A stretch of DNA of 64,000 nt, from NCBI GenBank assembly GCA_024195265.1, contig JAJLRJ010000010.1, forward strand, positions 17,128,259 through 17,192,258, written 5' to 3'. Shown here in pieces: positions 24,501-36,500 of this stretch. Below the pieces are notes generated by a model, which ran no database searches, had not been told where the DNA came from, and worked only from the letters and a program-made list of their open reading frames with translations. Made by a program: the position numbers and the translations under genes. Origin of the DNA: Dendrophyllia cribrosa (Eukaryota > Cnidaria > Anthozoa > Scleractinia > Dendrophylliidae). Within the stretch, counting starts at the first letter, position 1; the number at the start of each line of letters is the position of its first letter.

Positions 24501-27500
24501 TTTTCTCTGGGAGTTTCCAATCTCTTCCAAATATTCAGCAAAGTCTTAGGTTGTATTGAGCTTTCAAATAATAGGGTGCGATTGTAGCCCTTTTTTAGTG
24601 TTTTGCTACAGTTGAGTCAAATATGCAAACATAATATTTGGAGGCTTAAATTCAGCGGTCGACTGTGCAGCAATTATTGTGCAGCCGATTTTGTGCAAAC
24701 TTGCTCACAGTAAAGCTCAAAGTCTTGGAACTTATTAAGCTTAATTAGAAAAAAATCTGTCGCCGTATTATGAAAATATTCGCGCTTTCTTAGAAATGTT
24801 TTTTTTTAACAACGCTTGTAACTCTTAGGCCCCGTTTACACGGGTCCGGACAAATTTTTGCACGGACAAAAGCTTGCACGGTTCCACCTTGCGTTTACAC
24901 GGGACCGGCGGAACTGGACGAATTTTTGAACGGCTAAGTGTGCAAGTTCCGTGTAAACACCATTGCAATCTGTAACAGAATTTGCACGGATCCATGTAAA
25001 CACGTGGCCTAGGAACAAAATTCGTCCGTGCAAAAATTTGTCCGGACCCGTGTAAACGGGGCCTTAATCGCGTATTTCATTTGTACTAAAATTTAAAGTT
25101 CTGCGTTCCTTTAATTACCCTACCAAATCTTACAGAAATCGGTAAACGCTTACATGCTGAAAATTCGATTTATAAAAGGGAGCCTCCGCGCCATTAAATA
25201 GCCGCGGGCCACCTTAATGCACTTTTTGTTTTATTCCCCTCGTCATTGGCGAACCCTAGGGCGTTACCTTGCACGCTCTTCACTGCTACAGTGGTCCATT
25301 CAGCTTTGCCAGGCAGATTCCGAGCGTATGCTTTGGACACCACTCCAAATGCACCGTTACCAATCACTCTTTCCATTGCCAAGTTATTACGTGAAAACTC
25401 CCACAATGGAACATGAGGAACTGGGGCACTATTGAAAGACCAAAGCGTGCAGCTTAATTTACAGTCATTCTTCTTGGAGTAAAAAGGGAAGTAAACGAGC
25501 ATGCAATTAAGTAAAGAAAAAAGCCAATTCCCGTATCTAAATTTGTCTAAAGTTGTCCAGTTTGTGTAGTTCATCCAGTCCTCTTGACATCAATTCGACA
25601 TCCGTTTGAATTTAAAGACATTTATTTTATCTAAGGTGCGCCGAAAATATATATCAGAGACATTACTATAGAGAAATATTTATATTTATACATTTTTTGA
25701 AAGAAGAAGAACAAAAGTTAATATATTTTAAGCGGTTTCTGGTTAAATGTAGAAGCTTAATATGCGACATTCCTTTACCAAAACAGCAAGCATGCCCTTT
25801 AAATAAATTAAGATAAAATATATAGTTGATGCTCATTTGTCTGCACTTGGATGCGATTGAATTTTTTTTGTTTCCAGATTGGTTCAATGGGTTTTCACTT
25901 GGATTTGATTCTATAAAAATGTCGAACTATAGCTCTTACTCTCGTAAGCGGCCAGATCCCCGTAGCGACCACTTTGACAAAACCCCATTTACTCTAGAAA
26001 TTCTCAGTTATTGAAAACTCTCGTAAGCTCCCAGCGCCAAATACGACCACGAGAGGTTTGACTGTACTTGACTGTACTAGAGGTTACTTGCCAGTTAAAA
26101 AAATGACATTAGCTAAATAATACGTACCTCACTAACACTTCCATTTCATCTTCACGCTCCTCGACATCGTTTATTTTAACTAAAAAATAATGATCTTCAC
26201 ACATTACTAAGATAGCAATGCTATTGGATAAAGATGTATCTTTTTGCAAAATTTACTGAAGAAGTACTTCATCCTTTGACCAACTATTATATTGTTAAAA
26301 TTGGAAGGACAATACGAACCTTGAGTTCGGACTACGAGTACAAGATTCAGCATAAGGACGGCATTTCAGGTTTCTATACTGATGACGGAATCTTACCCGA
26401 AACGTCTAAGAACTTGCGATTAATAAGCACTTTTCCATAAAAAATGTAGTCTATTTAATTGATTGATTAATTGATTGATTGGTATTTCAAGTACGTACCA
26501 TTCATTGGCGATTCCTTGCAGATTCTTGATTTTACCAAACAGCATACTAATACAGGTATGATTAGGACTGCAGCTATGGGTAAATAACTTAAAACCACTT
26601 TCATCTTTGTGTCCTCTTCGTAAGAGCTTCCAATTTCTAAACAGCGATAAGAGAAACATAAAGACACTCCTTAATTAAATTGTACCATCATACAAACAAG
26701 ATCGACTGTAGATGGGATTCTGTTTTTTTTTTTTTACAAAGATTGTTATTAAGTGTACAATTCTCTCTGGTAAGACAACAGTGACTTTAAAGGACTGCAA
26801 AATAACGAAAATTTTCTCTGGTCAAACTGTTTTTTAAACAAGAACAAATCAAAACTAAGATATCCTGTTTCCTTGCATGCAGGTGAAAAAAAATCTCATA
26901 TAATTTGCGATAAAGAAGCAAACTTACCCTGTGGATCATCGGTGCTCAAGGTGCGATTGTCTGGCAAATCTAAGAAACAAGTGACTTTTAATCGGTGTTT
27001 TACATTTTATAAGAGTAAAAATGGCGAAAGTATACTCAAAACGCATGAACACTACACAACGACTTCGCCAAAGAACGACCAGTTAGGGGCGATTTGTAGG
27101 TATCTCCAATAAAAACAATAGAAACATATTGTTAATTCAATATAATGTTCTTTTCAAGGGGTCTGTTTTCTTATTGAATGCTATTCTAATACGACTAGTC
27201 CACAAAGAACGATTTTTTGGTGCGACGTACCTTTATGTATTATACCTTTCGTGGACAAATTGTATGCCTAGTATTTCATATTGCTTTCTTGTAGGTGACT
27301 TTATTATCCCATACGTTCTAAATTTTCAGCAGAAGGTTTACTAAAAGAACAATTAGTGAACAGATGCGTACATACATGCTTTATTATCTCCTCCCCAAAG
27401 GGGCTTTTCAGGAACAATCAATAAAAATTACTAATTGCAATACTTAACTTATTACTAATTACAATGCATAACTTATTTTATTACGAATTATAATACTTAA

Positions 27501-30500
27501 CTTAACTTATTACTTTTTACAATTCGTAAGCTAAGGAGCATTTACAAAATTGTCTAAAAGTTTGTTCTTAAAAAAAAACCGTTTAAAAACTTGAACAGAC
27601 TGGCTTGATTTTAAGAAAGACTCTAAACTGTTCCAGAGCCAAATAGATCAAGTGAGGCCTTTAGCTACTGTATTAATTTAACTCCGAGCTTTCGCTGATC
27701 CATGGCATCATCATATATATTTGCGATTATTCTTGTTAGTTAGTTGTAATTATCTTTGAAAAGCCCCCTTGAGGAAAGGTAATAAAGTATGTATGTATCA
27801 TCCATAAGGATCCTGTTTAAGGGTGTCAGCTCCATTGTATATTGTAGACCTCCATTGTATTAGGTAAAATTATGCATTCTTATATATTCTATGGTATTTT
27901 GTCTATTGTATTGTCGTTCTTTTGTGTTCTAATATTCTATTGTTTTAACAAAAGAATAAGTGTTACCCCTAAATCGCGCATGGTATATAGCATCATCAGG
28001 GAATAAGAAAATATTATACAGTACATGATTATAAAATGAAGTTGTGGCGTTGGTGATAGGAATAATAAGTAGGCAATAGTAATAAACAATAGATAATTAG
28101 CTGTACAAAAAATGCCGATAGTAATAAACAATAAACAATAAATGATGAGTTAAGATGCTACTGAAGGACAACTTCAACCGTTTACTAAAAGAACAATGTT
28201 TGAAATCGCTTGAATGAGACCATTTTTTTTCATTTTTCCTAACTTAGTTTACCCAACTAATCATGCCGGATGGTAGTGAATATAGTCAAACCCGACACTC
28301 GCCGAGACAACCGAGCCCGAGACGCCGGCTAAATTATCCGAGCTCGAGATGCAGAGCTCCAAACATCCGAGCTAGAGGCACCAAACTATACAAAGCATTG
28401 ATAACAGTTTCAGTCGCTATAGTTACTTAGACGCCTTTTTTAGACACTGAGACTGGGCTAAAATTTGCCGCCGAGACTCGTCATTTTCGATAAACCATTC
28501 TACACCTCTTTAATGGTGACCGATCAATGCCAATAGGTTAAAAAAACTAAATATACATTACATACCTCTCAACACTGTAATCCTCGCTGCATTGTCTGGA
28601 TCAGCAATGCTGGGACCATTTTCATTCCAGGCTGTAACCATGATTTCATAAGTTATACAGCAGTTAAGCTTAAGATAATAGCTGTTCTTTGTAGTATTAA
28701 CTGTCAGCCATTTGTCTTGAGTGTTGTTTGTCCCAACTGCACGGTACCACACAGTAAAGCAGTTGACTTCCGCCCCATCGTCATCACCCGGAAAATCCCA
28801 TGTGACGAGAAAATTTGAGTGGTTAATTTTAAGGTCCGTAAAATGCAGTCTTGGTAAACTTGGACGCCCTGCATACAAAAAGCAATTTTTCTTAATTTGG
28901 TTTAAGCTGATGTCCTCGAAAGCTGACTAGAATTAAAATAAAAAAATAAGATATAAAAAAATAAAGAGATTATTTTTGCTTAATAATGAAACAGAGCTAA
29001 TGTTATACAACTCGATGAAAAGCTTTTTTACATGACTGTTACGGTTTGTAGCCTTGACAATTCACCGTGCAGTTACCAAAGAAGCTTTTTAACTGCACTG
29101 AATCGACGTAACTTTATCATAGTGTTTGAACGTTAAGAAAAAGAGTGTGCTTGTTGACCTTCCAACATGGAAATACGGAGCCTCCATGATAATTCGATTA
29201 CTTCTAAAACCCGGCAAAATTTTCCCTTTATTGATTATTTAACTGAAACGCATTTTTAACTTTTAATGGAATTTTAAATCAATAACAAAGTTCATTTCTT
29301 GAACGGCAAATCAAACGGCAAATACAAAATTATTCTGGACAATAAATTGGAAGCCATTGCTTTGCTGTATAATTGATCAAATAAAGCTATGAGGGACCTA
29401 AAATAAACAGAACGTTGTTCATGACGCTCAGGACACCACGGGACCACCCTGTAATTGGCACAATCTTTTGTTTGTTACAGAAAACTTTCTGTCATGTTGG
29501 CTACTTGATACAATAAGGTCTTAACTAGAATTGAGACTTCGCTGGAACATCTAGTCAGCGCTACAGGGTCAACAACCCGTTTTAGAGATGGAGATTTAGT
29601 CTACTATAGGATTTCTTTGACACCACTCACCATTCATAAGCGTTTTCACTTGCTTTTCTTCCGACGCATTGCTTCTACCAGCCACGTTAGTTGCATACAG
29701 CCACACTATATAGTTAGTTCCCCTAGTTAGATTTCCTAAAATGTAATAATTACTCTTTGCCTTAAATGTAACTTCAATCCACCGGTTGAATCCTCCTTGT
29801 TTTTTAATTCGTAACACGTGTCCTGTAATTGGTGTATCTTGCTTAGTGGATGGAGTTTCCCATGAAACTTTGATCGCGTTATAATTCACAACAATATTGG
29901 TGATTGTTGGTGGGCTTGGTGGGCCTATATCAAAGCAAATAGAACACAGGTATTAAAGTCTTATACCTTGCATATGCAAAGATTATTGCAGCTAAACAAA
30001 GTATAAATTATTGAATTGAGTGATACTTTTTATCATCGATCATGAATGAATGTGGAGATGAATTTAGTGTACTTAGTAAGAACATGGTGTTAACTTCACC
30101 TTTCTCTACTTCATTAATTCCTTCTGGCTGCTTCTGACTTAATCGTAGTTGGGGGGAGGGGGAGGGGGGTTCTTCAAGAGTAGATGGTTAAGCGGGGAGG
30201 ACTCTTAATCGAGGAATTTACTATGCCATTAAACTAGTATAAAAGTTTCTTAGATTTATAGAGCGATCTTGTCAGTGATGATTTATAAGCCCCATTTTAC
30301 AGTAGTCTACACTAATTCTGACTACGAGTTATTACATTATAAAAATTAACCATACTTACGTATCGGTTTAAGAATAAACGATTTGCTGTCTTCACCAATT
30401 ACATTACGAGATGTACAAGTGTAGTTTGAAAAATCGGTATCTGCTAATGGAATTATGGTCAAGACACTAGTGTTGCCAGATGTTTCAAACTCTCCATCCA

Positions 30501-33500
30501 GCAGCCTCTTGTCAGCTCTTGTCCACGAAAACTTAGCAACAGGGTCGCCCACTGCTGAACACTCTAACTTGGTGGGGTTACCTTTCCATGATAAAACGGT
30601 CCTCGTTTCCGAGGGAGAAATGATTCTTGGGGCATCTGCATCAATAAAGCAAAAAGACATGTCACAAGGAAAAATGGTCAGAAATTTTTTGAGTTGTCGA
30701 TGTCAGTGCAAAAGCCATTGTTGTGTTTTGGTGTGCGTATTAGTTACTGTAACTGTCTTTTAAATAATTTTAACCACCATAAACGTTTCCACATAACCTG
30801 TTTCAGCGAAAGGATAAATTGATCATCGACCTCCCACAATAACATTGAGGAGTATAAGAGCGTTTTTATGACTTAATCAAGCCATACAAATACCGTATGT
30901 TTATAACCGAAACTGGTACTTACACTGTACGCGCACGTGCACCCCCAGACTGCTGACATTGCCCAGTGCATAATACGCACAACAGGAATAGACTCCCGCG
31001 TCGGATATGGACAGTTTATTGACGGAGTAAAAACTGTCTGTATGATGTGGCATTAGTCTTCCATTTTTGATCCACCTAACTTTGGGAGTTAATGTTTCTT
31101 CGGATTTGCACGCTAGAAGGAGCGTTTGGCCTTCTCTATATGTCCCTTTTACTTGCTGGAAACCTATTATTCGAGGACGCGCTGCCAAAAGTAATCCGGA
31201 GAAACAAAGTAGCGTGTTAGTTACGAAACACTTCATTTTGTGTGGTGTATAGATACTCTTATACATGAACGTATACATTTAACTGCGAGGCTCATATTTA
31301 TGGGTCTTACTTCTCCCTAGTATGACAAATTAAACAATTTGGTACCGTTTGATTTCTGGGATCATACTCTTCAGCAGGACTTACTAAAATGGATTTAAAT
31401 AATCATATCTTTAGAGATCTTTAAATTGCTACTAGGAACAGCTATGTTAAAATTACAATTGAAAGCCACTTACATGTAATAGTGCTAAAGTAATCTTACC
31501 AAGCACATCAAGGAAAACTCGACTCTCCAGGTCTTGCTGTTCCTTGGTAAACTCAATTTTAAATTCATAGTCTCCTTCATCGTCGCGAGTAACGTTAACA
31601 AGTTTGAATGTATAGCTTTTTGTATGATGGTTTTGTTCTTTCTTAATATCCACTGACACCAACAAACGATTAGCGTATTCGGGAATAGTAGTGTGAATGT
31701 TGTTTTGAACCTTCCACAGCATTCGTGACTTGGTCTGCGGATTAGTCCTTTGGCTTAATTGCACAGCTTTGAAGTCTGCATCACTGACATGGTACCAGTA
31801 AACCCATTTGAATTCAGTTGCCTGACCAACTATACCAATTCTTGCTGAAGGAACAGAAACCATGGTCGATTTCTTTAGCGCCAAAGATGATTTCTGACAA
31901 GGCCGGAATTTGATAAAAATATATTAAAAAACGTATTATTTACTGAGTATAGGTAGCACTTGCTTACAAACTGCACCCACGGACTACATTTGCAGAAAGA
32001 TATCTAAAAGATAGGTGCACATGTTTTGACAGTTGTTAACTATCAATTCAAAAACATTACCCATATTGCAATTTAAAGTGTGAATTAATAGAAGTTGCCG
32101 GCGCCACAGTAGATTTAAAGGTTCTAAGAGGGGACAATAAGCTGTAAATAAGCTCAACCCAACATCAAGAGAAAATTACTGACCAGAAACAAATAGCACA
32201 AAAGTTATCTCTTGAAACTGAATGAAATGGTTACAAAATAATCGTAAACATATATGTTTAGCTGATATGATTGGACAAACACAGTTAAGCTAACAAAATC
32301 CTCGATTACTCTTACCTCGACAATTAAAGTCATCTTGGAATCTTTAGTTTGTCCAAAGCTTCCTATACCAAGTTGACACCCATATGTTTTGTTGTCAGAG
32401 AGTTTTATATTACTCAAACGGAACGCCGCGTATGATTTGGAAATGTCTCCTACCCACTGCACTCGACCGACATAGCTCGGGTGCTTGTTATTCATTTCAG
32501 GGTTTTGAACCGCCCCACGACTTTGAGTCACTGTAATAAAGTATGAACTTGTGTATCCTTTCTCCCAAAGACCAAAAACAATTTCTCTTAAGCTTTCACC
32601 GGATTGAAGATAAAAATCCCACGTTAATGTGAAGTTTGATCCCTCTTTTACTTTTGCATTCGGCTGTCTCGCCGTGATGGAGACTTGAGCTTGTACTGCA
32701 ACATGAATTGTTGATTACTGTTATGTTAAAAAACTTCTCACAGACAAGAACCAAGACTATTGGTTATAAAAGATAATGGCAAATCAATGCAAACTACCTA
32801 ATGACCGCAACCAATCAGTGTAATTTAACAATTACAGTCTTTATTATTTTAGAAAAAAAAAACGTTTAATAATACGAAATCCGACAGTTGCCGGCCTGTT
32901 TAGCTTGTTTAGTGACAATGCGTGACATTTCCGGTTGAACTATCGATTTTATCGCAGACATCAAGTGACACGTTGAATAAATAAAGGACGTTAGGATTAC
33001 GTGGAAATTTTCTTTCATGGAACACGGCAAGTCTTTTCATGTATGGCTCGCCAATCTATATTAAATTTATTTAAAGTGCATCTAGTAAAAAGAGTGTTGC
33101 AAGTAGTCAAATATCTTCACGGTTTGACAAAATACAGATTTGTATTGTTTACGAAAACTGACCCGCTTGGTTCGGACAAAGATTTGTAAATTTCCATGTC
33201 GGAGACTTGGAATTAATTTCCTTTCGCAAAGTGGTACCTCATTTCGCAAAGTACAGATTTCCCATTTCGCAAAAGTACAGATTTCCCATTTCGTTTCGTT
33301 CCATTTCGTTTCGCAAAGTACAGGTAGCTGTTAAATCGGGGTTAAATCATTGTAGCACGCTAGTTGAGGCACCAATATCTGGGTGTGCGGAAAACTCAGA
33401 CCCGGAAAACTCAGACCTCAGACCTCAGACCCGGCGGAAAACTCAGACCCGGCGGAAAACTCAGACCCAGCGGAAAACTCAGACCCCTCGAAATTTCAAA

Positions 33501-36500
33501 ACTTAGACACGGCGGAAAACTCAGACCCAGCGGAAAACTCAGACCCCTCGAAATTACAAAAGAAATAAACTTCACTCATAATCAATTTTAGTCACCTCGC
33601 GTAAAATGTTTTGTTGTCACGCAATCACCCCAGGAGATCGCTTAGAATACAGCGAGATGTTTATCTTGCCCGGTTCGTCGCTGTCGATCAAACAGGGAAA
33701 AACTATAAACATGGTTTAAAATAGCAGCCGACAAGAGATATTTAGCATTTTTCCTTTTTCTTGAGGAGATTACTTAACTTCGATAAGCATCGAAACGGTA
33801 ATTTTTTTTTCTTGATTTAGATAACTCGAATTACATGTACATGTGTCGCATACTTGTAAATAATGCCATCGTTGCCTAGTACTGCACATGACCAAATTCT
33901 CCCTGGAATAAAATTTTACTTTCTTCCTAGAAACCTTGAAATAATATTTTAAAAAAAATGATTGTTGGACACATCGCATGCTTTGAACTGCTAAAATAAT
34001 ATCCGCCTCAGAATCTTCATCTAAATTAACGTGTTTTGTTGCGATTCCTGAATGCGGCGCTCTCTTCAGGTGTTTGCTCAAGCGTAAAATATGCAACTCT
34101 GAGCGCTTCTACACTCGCAAACACGGGAAATCCGTTCTGTCTAGCACTATAAATAACTATGAATGTATACAACTGACTTAATTTGACTAACATTTTCGCG
34201 ACTCTTTTTTTTTCCATTTTTTTCAGTGAAAAGTGATCGAAGTGTCGACTGCCATTTTAAACCGTGTTTATAGTTTTTCCCTGTTTGATCGACAGCGATG
34301 AACCGGGCAAGATAAACATCTCGCTGTATTCTAAGCGATCTCCTGGGGTGATTGCGTGACAACAAAACATTTTACGCGAGGTGACTAAAATTGATTATGA
34401 GTGAAGTTTATTTCTTTTGTAATTTCGAGGGGTCTGAGTTTTCCGCTGGGTCTGAGTTTTCCGCCGTGTCTAAGTTTTGAAATTTCGAGGGGTCTGAGTT
34501 TTCCGCTGGGTCTGAGTTTTCCGCCGGGTCTGAGTTTTCCGCCGGGTCTGAGGTCTGAGGTCTGAGTTTTCCGGGTCTGAGTTTTCCGCACACCCCCAAT
34601 ATCTTGCAGTTTACCTAACAGTATTTGGTGGTCAACGTTAGCAAAGGCTTTACTCATGTCTAAAAGTACGCAGGCAGTTAATCGTATCGCGTAGCAAAAG
34701 GACTACGGGTCAGTGAAATGTACTTGGCCAGTACTCGAGTTGCCACTGAAGTGTAAATTATTTGCTTTTGACATACTGATCGGCAGTTATTTCCTCAGGC
34801 CGTGGTTTAGTGCCGGATTTAAGGATTAAATAAAACGCCGAGTTTTCGCCGCTTTGATCGATAGAGCAGACTAGGATAAAAGAGGCTGAGATCCAAGTAT
34901 TTTTTAGACTGTCATACTGTCTATCGGAACAAAGAGTTTAGTTGTGTATCTCGTAGCTTGGCTGTACCTCTTTTGTGTAATGTAATGGCGTTATCACTGA
35001 CAGTATGAGCTAGTATGAAATATTTAAATTTGTAAATCTTACAGATGCAAGTGATAATTCTTATATCTTTGGCCTGAACCTCATCAGTTGCTCCATGTGA
35101 AAAGGTCTCTTAGAGTGAATTGAAATCATTCCGTTGTAAGAGGAAGTGACAGTTTCGGTCTGAGTATGCATTATACCAGTCTGGAGTCTGCAATCTTTAT
35201 TTTATACCTAGTCTGTAATCTGCATGACTTTTTATACCTAGTTTGCATTTTATAGTCAGTCTGTAGGATGCATTTTATACCCAGTCTGCAGTCTGCATTT
35301 TATACTGACCGAATAACGTAACAACTGTCATTGCGTCCGAACGCTTCGAACGCATGTAAAACACACTGATTAATCAGTTGTTTACAGCACGCTATAGAGT
35401 GGATATACATTGGCAGCGAGATAACGGAACAATTTCTTCGCTTTTGAACGCTTCGGTCGCTTCTAATAATACTAAAAGAAGAAATATTCATTACCTACTG
35501 ATTTGTAATCAGTTATTTACAACTTTTTTGGTTTCCTTTATTTTCCATCACGTGACAAAATGGCGGAAAAAAATCGTAAACAACGCTTTCTCGGAAAAGC
35601 AGGAAGAACTTTCCTTTTTGACAGTCGGGAAGTATATGCAATAACATTCGTTGTTGTTGGACATTGATTAAAAAATATTAAATTCTATGTCTGTTGGAAA
35701 TTCTGATATGAGTATTGATCTTATGTTATATGCACTAAAGGCGAAATGTTATGATAAACATGTAGAAACATTGTGATCAGTAAAGCTAATTTTCGCTTTC
35801 TTGGAAATTCGCTAATCTATCAATTTATAAAACACAAGTTGGCTATGTTCAAAGTTCCCCTTTGTAAATTATAATAAACTTAGAACTGTCACTGAACATA
35901 AACGAGAAACATATCGATTATTTATAAAATGAGCTAAGAATAAGAATATAATAACCTAAAATGGTTCTTGTCCCTGATACTCGTTTGTTTCTCATGAAAT
36001 TCTATTTTAACGAATTTTTTTCAGAAAGAGAATAAACTGCGGACATTTTTTTTTGGCTTGAAATCAATCCATATGTTGGAAAGTACTAAGAAAAGATATA
36101 TTTTAACAATCATCACACAAACTATTAAACTTACTTGTATACCAGGCTTGTCACGCCTGAGCGAGTACATAATGTTTGGGGTTAGTTTCTAGAGAAACTG
36201 TGGTGCTGCGTCGGTGGGGGGATGAAACACGAGAATTTAGTTTTATCGACTGAGTCGATAAGGTAAATTGACCACCGTAAAAAGATTCAAATAGCTGACG
36301 TTTCGAGCGCTAGCCCTTCGTCGGAGCGAATCCGACGAAGGGCTAGCGCTCGAAACGTCAGCTATTTGAATCTTTTTACGGTGGTCAATTTACCTTATCG
36401 ACTCAGTCGATAAAACTACATAATGTTTGGTTGCCTTACTTCTTTCAGGCGGTTTGTTCAAAGGAGTTTAAACACTGTATGGTATACTGTATGTAGGAGA

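Larger units (their letters stand above)
19112..25213. mobile_element. TTAA element 4: 6.1-kb composite transposon in RTK1 intron 10
   Basis: Ends GGTGGCCCGCGGCTATTTAA and its inverse, flanked by GTAA (19108-19111, one mismatch) and TTAA (25214-25217). The inverted arms extend about 240 bp (19112-19350 versus 24755-25213, the right arm interrupted by a 236-bp MITE). The interior holds a transposase gene in two exons, a 12-copy minisatellite, a 201-bp hairpin and the 3.3-kb Penelope palindrome. Without it RTK1 intron 10 would be about 0.57 kb. Confidence 0.85.

Noticed and set aside
33207..33591. Lys/Thr/Arg- and Glu/Asn/Ser/Asp/Pro-repeat proteins, also at 34385-34657 and 40194-40490
   Set aside because: All are reading frames through the 17-bp minisatellite in the foldback arms.
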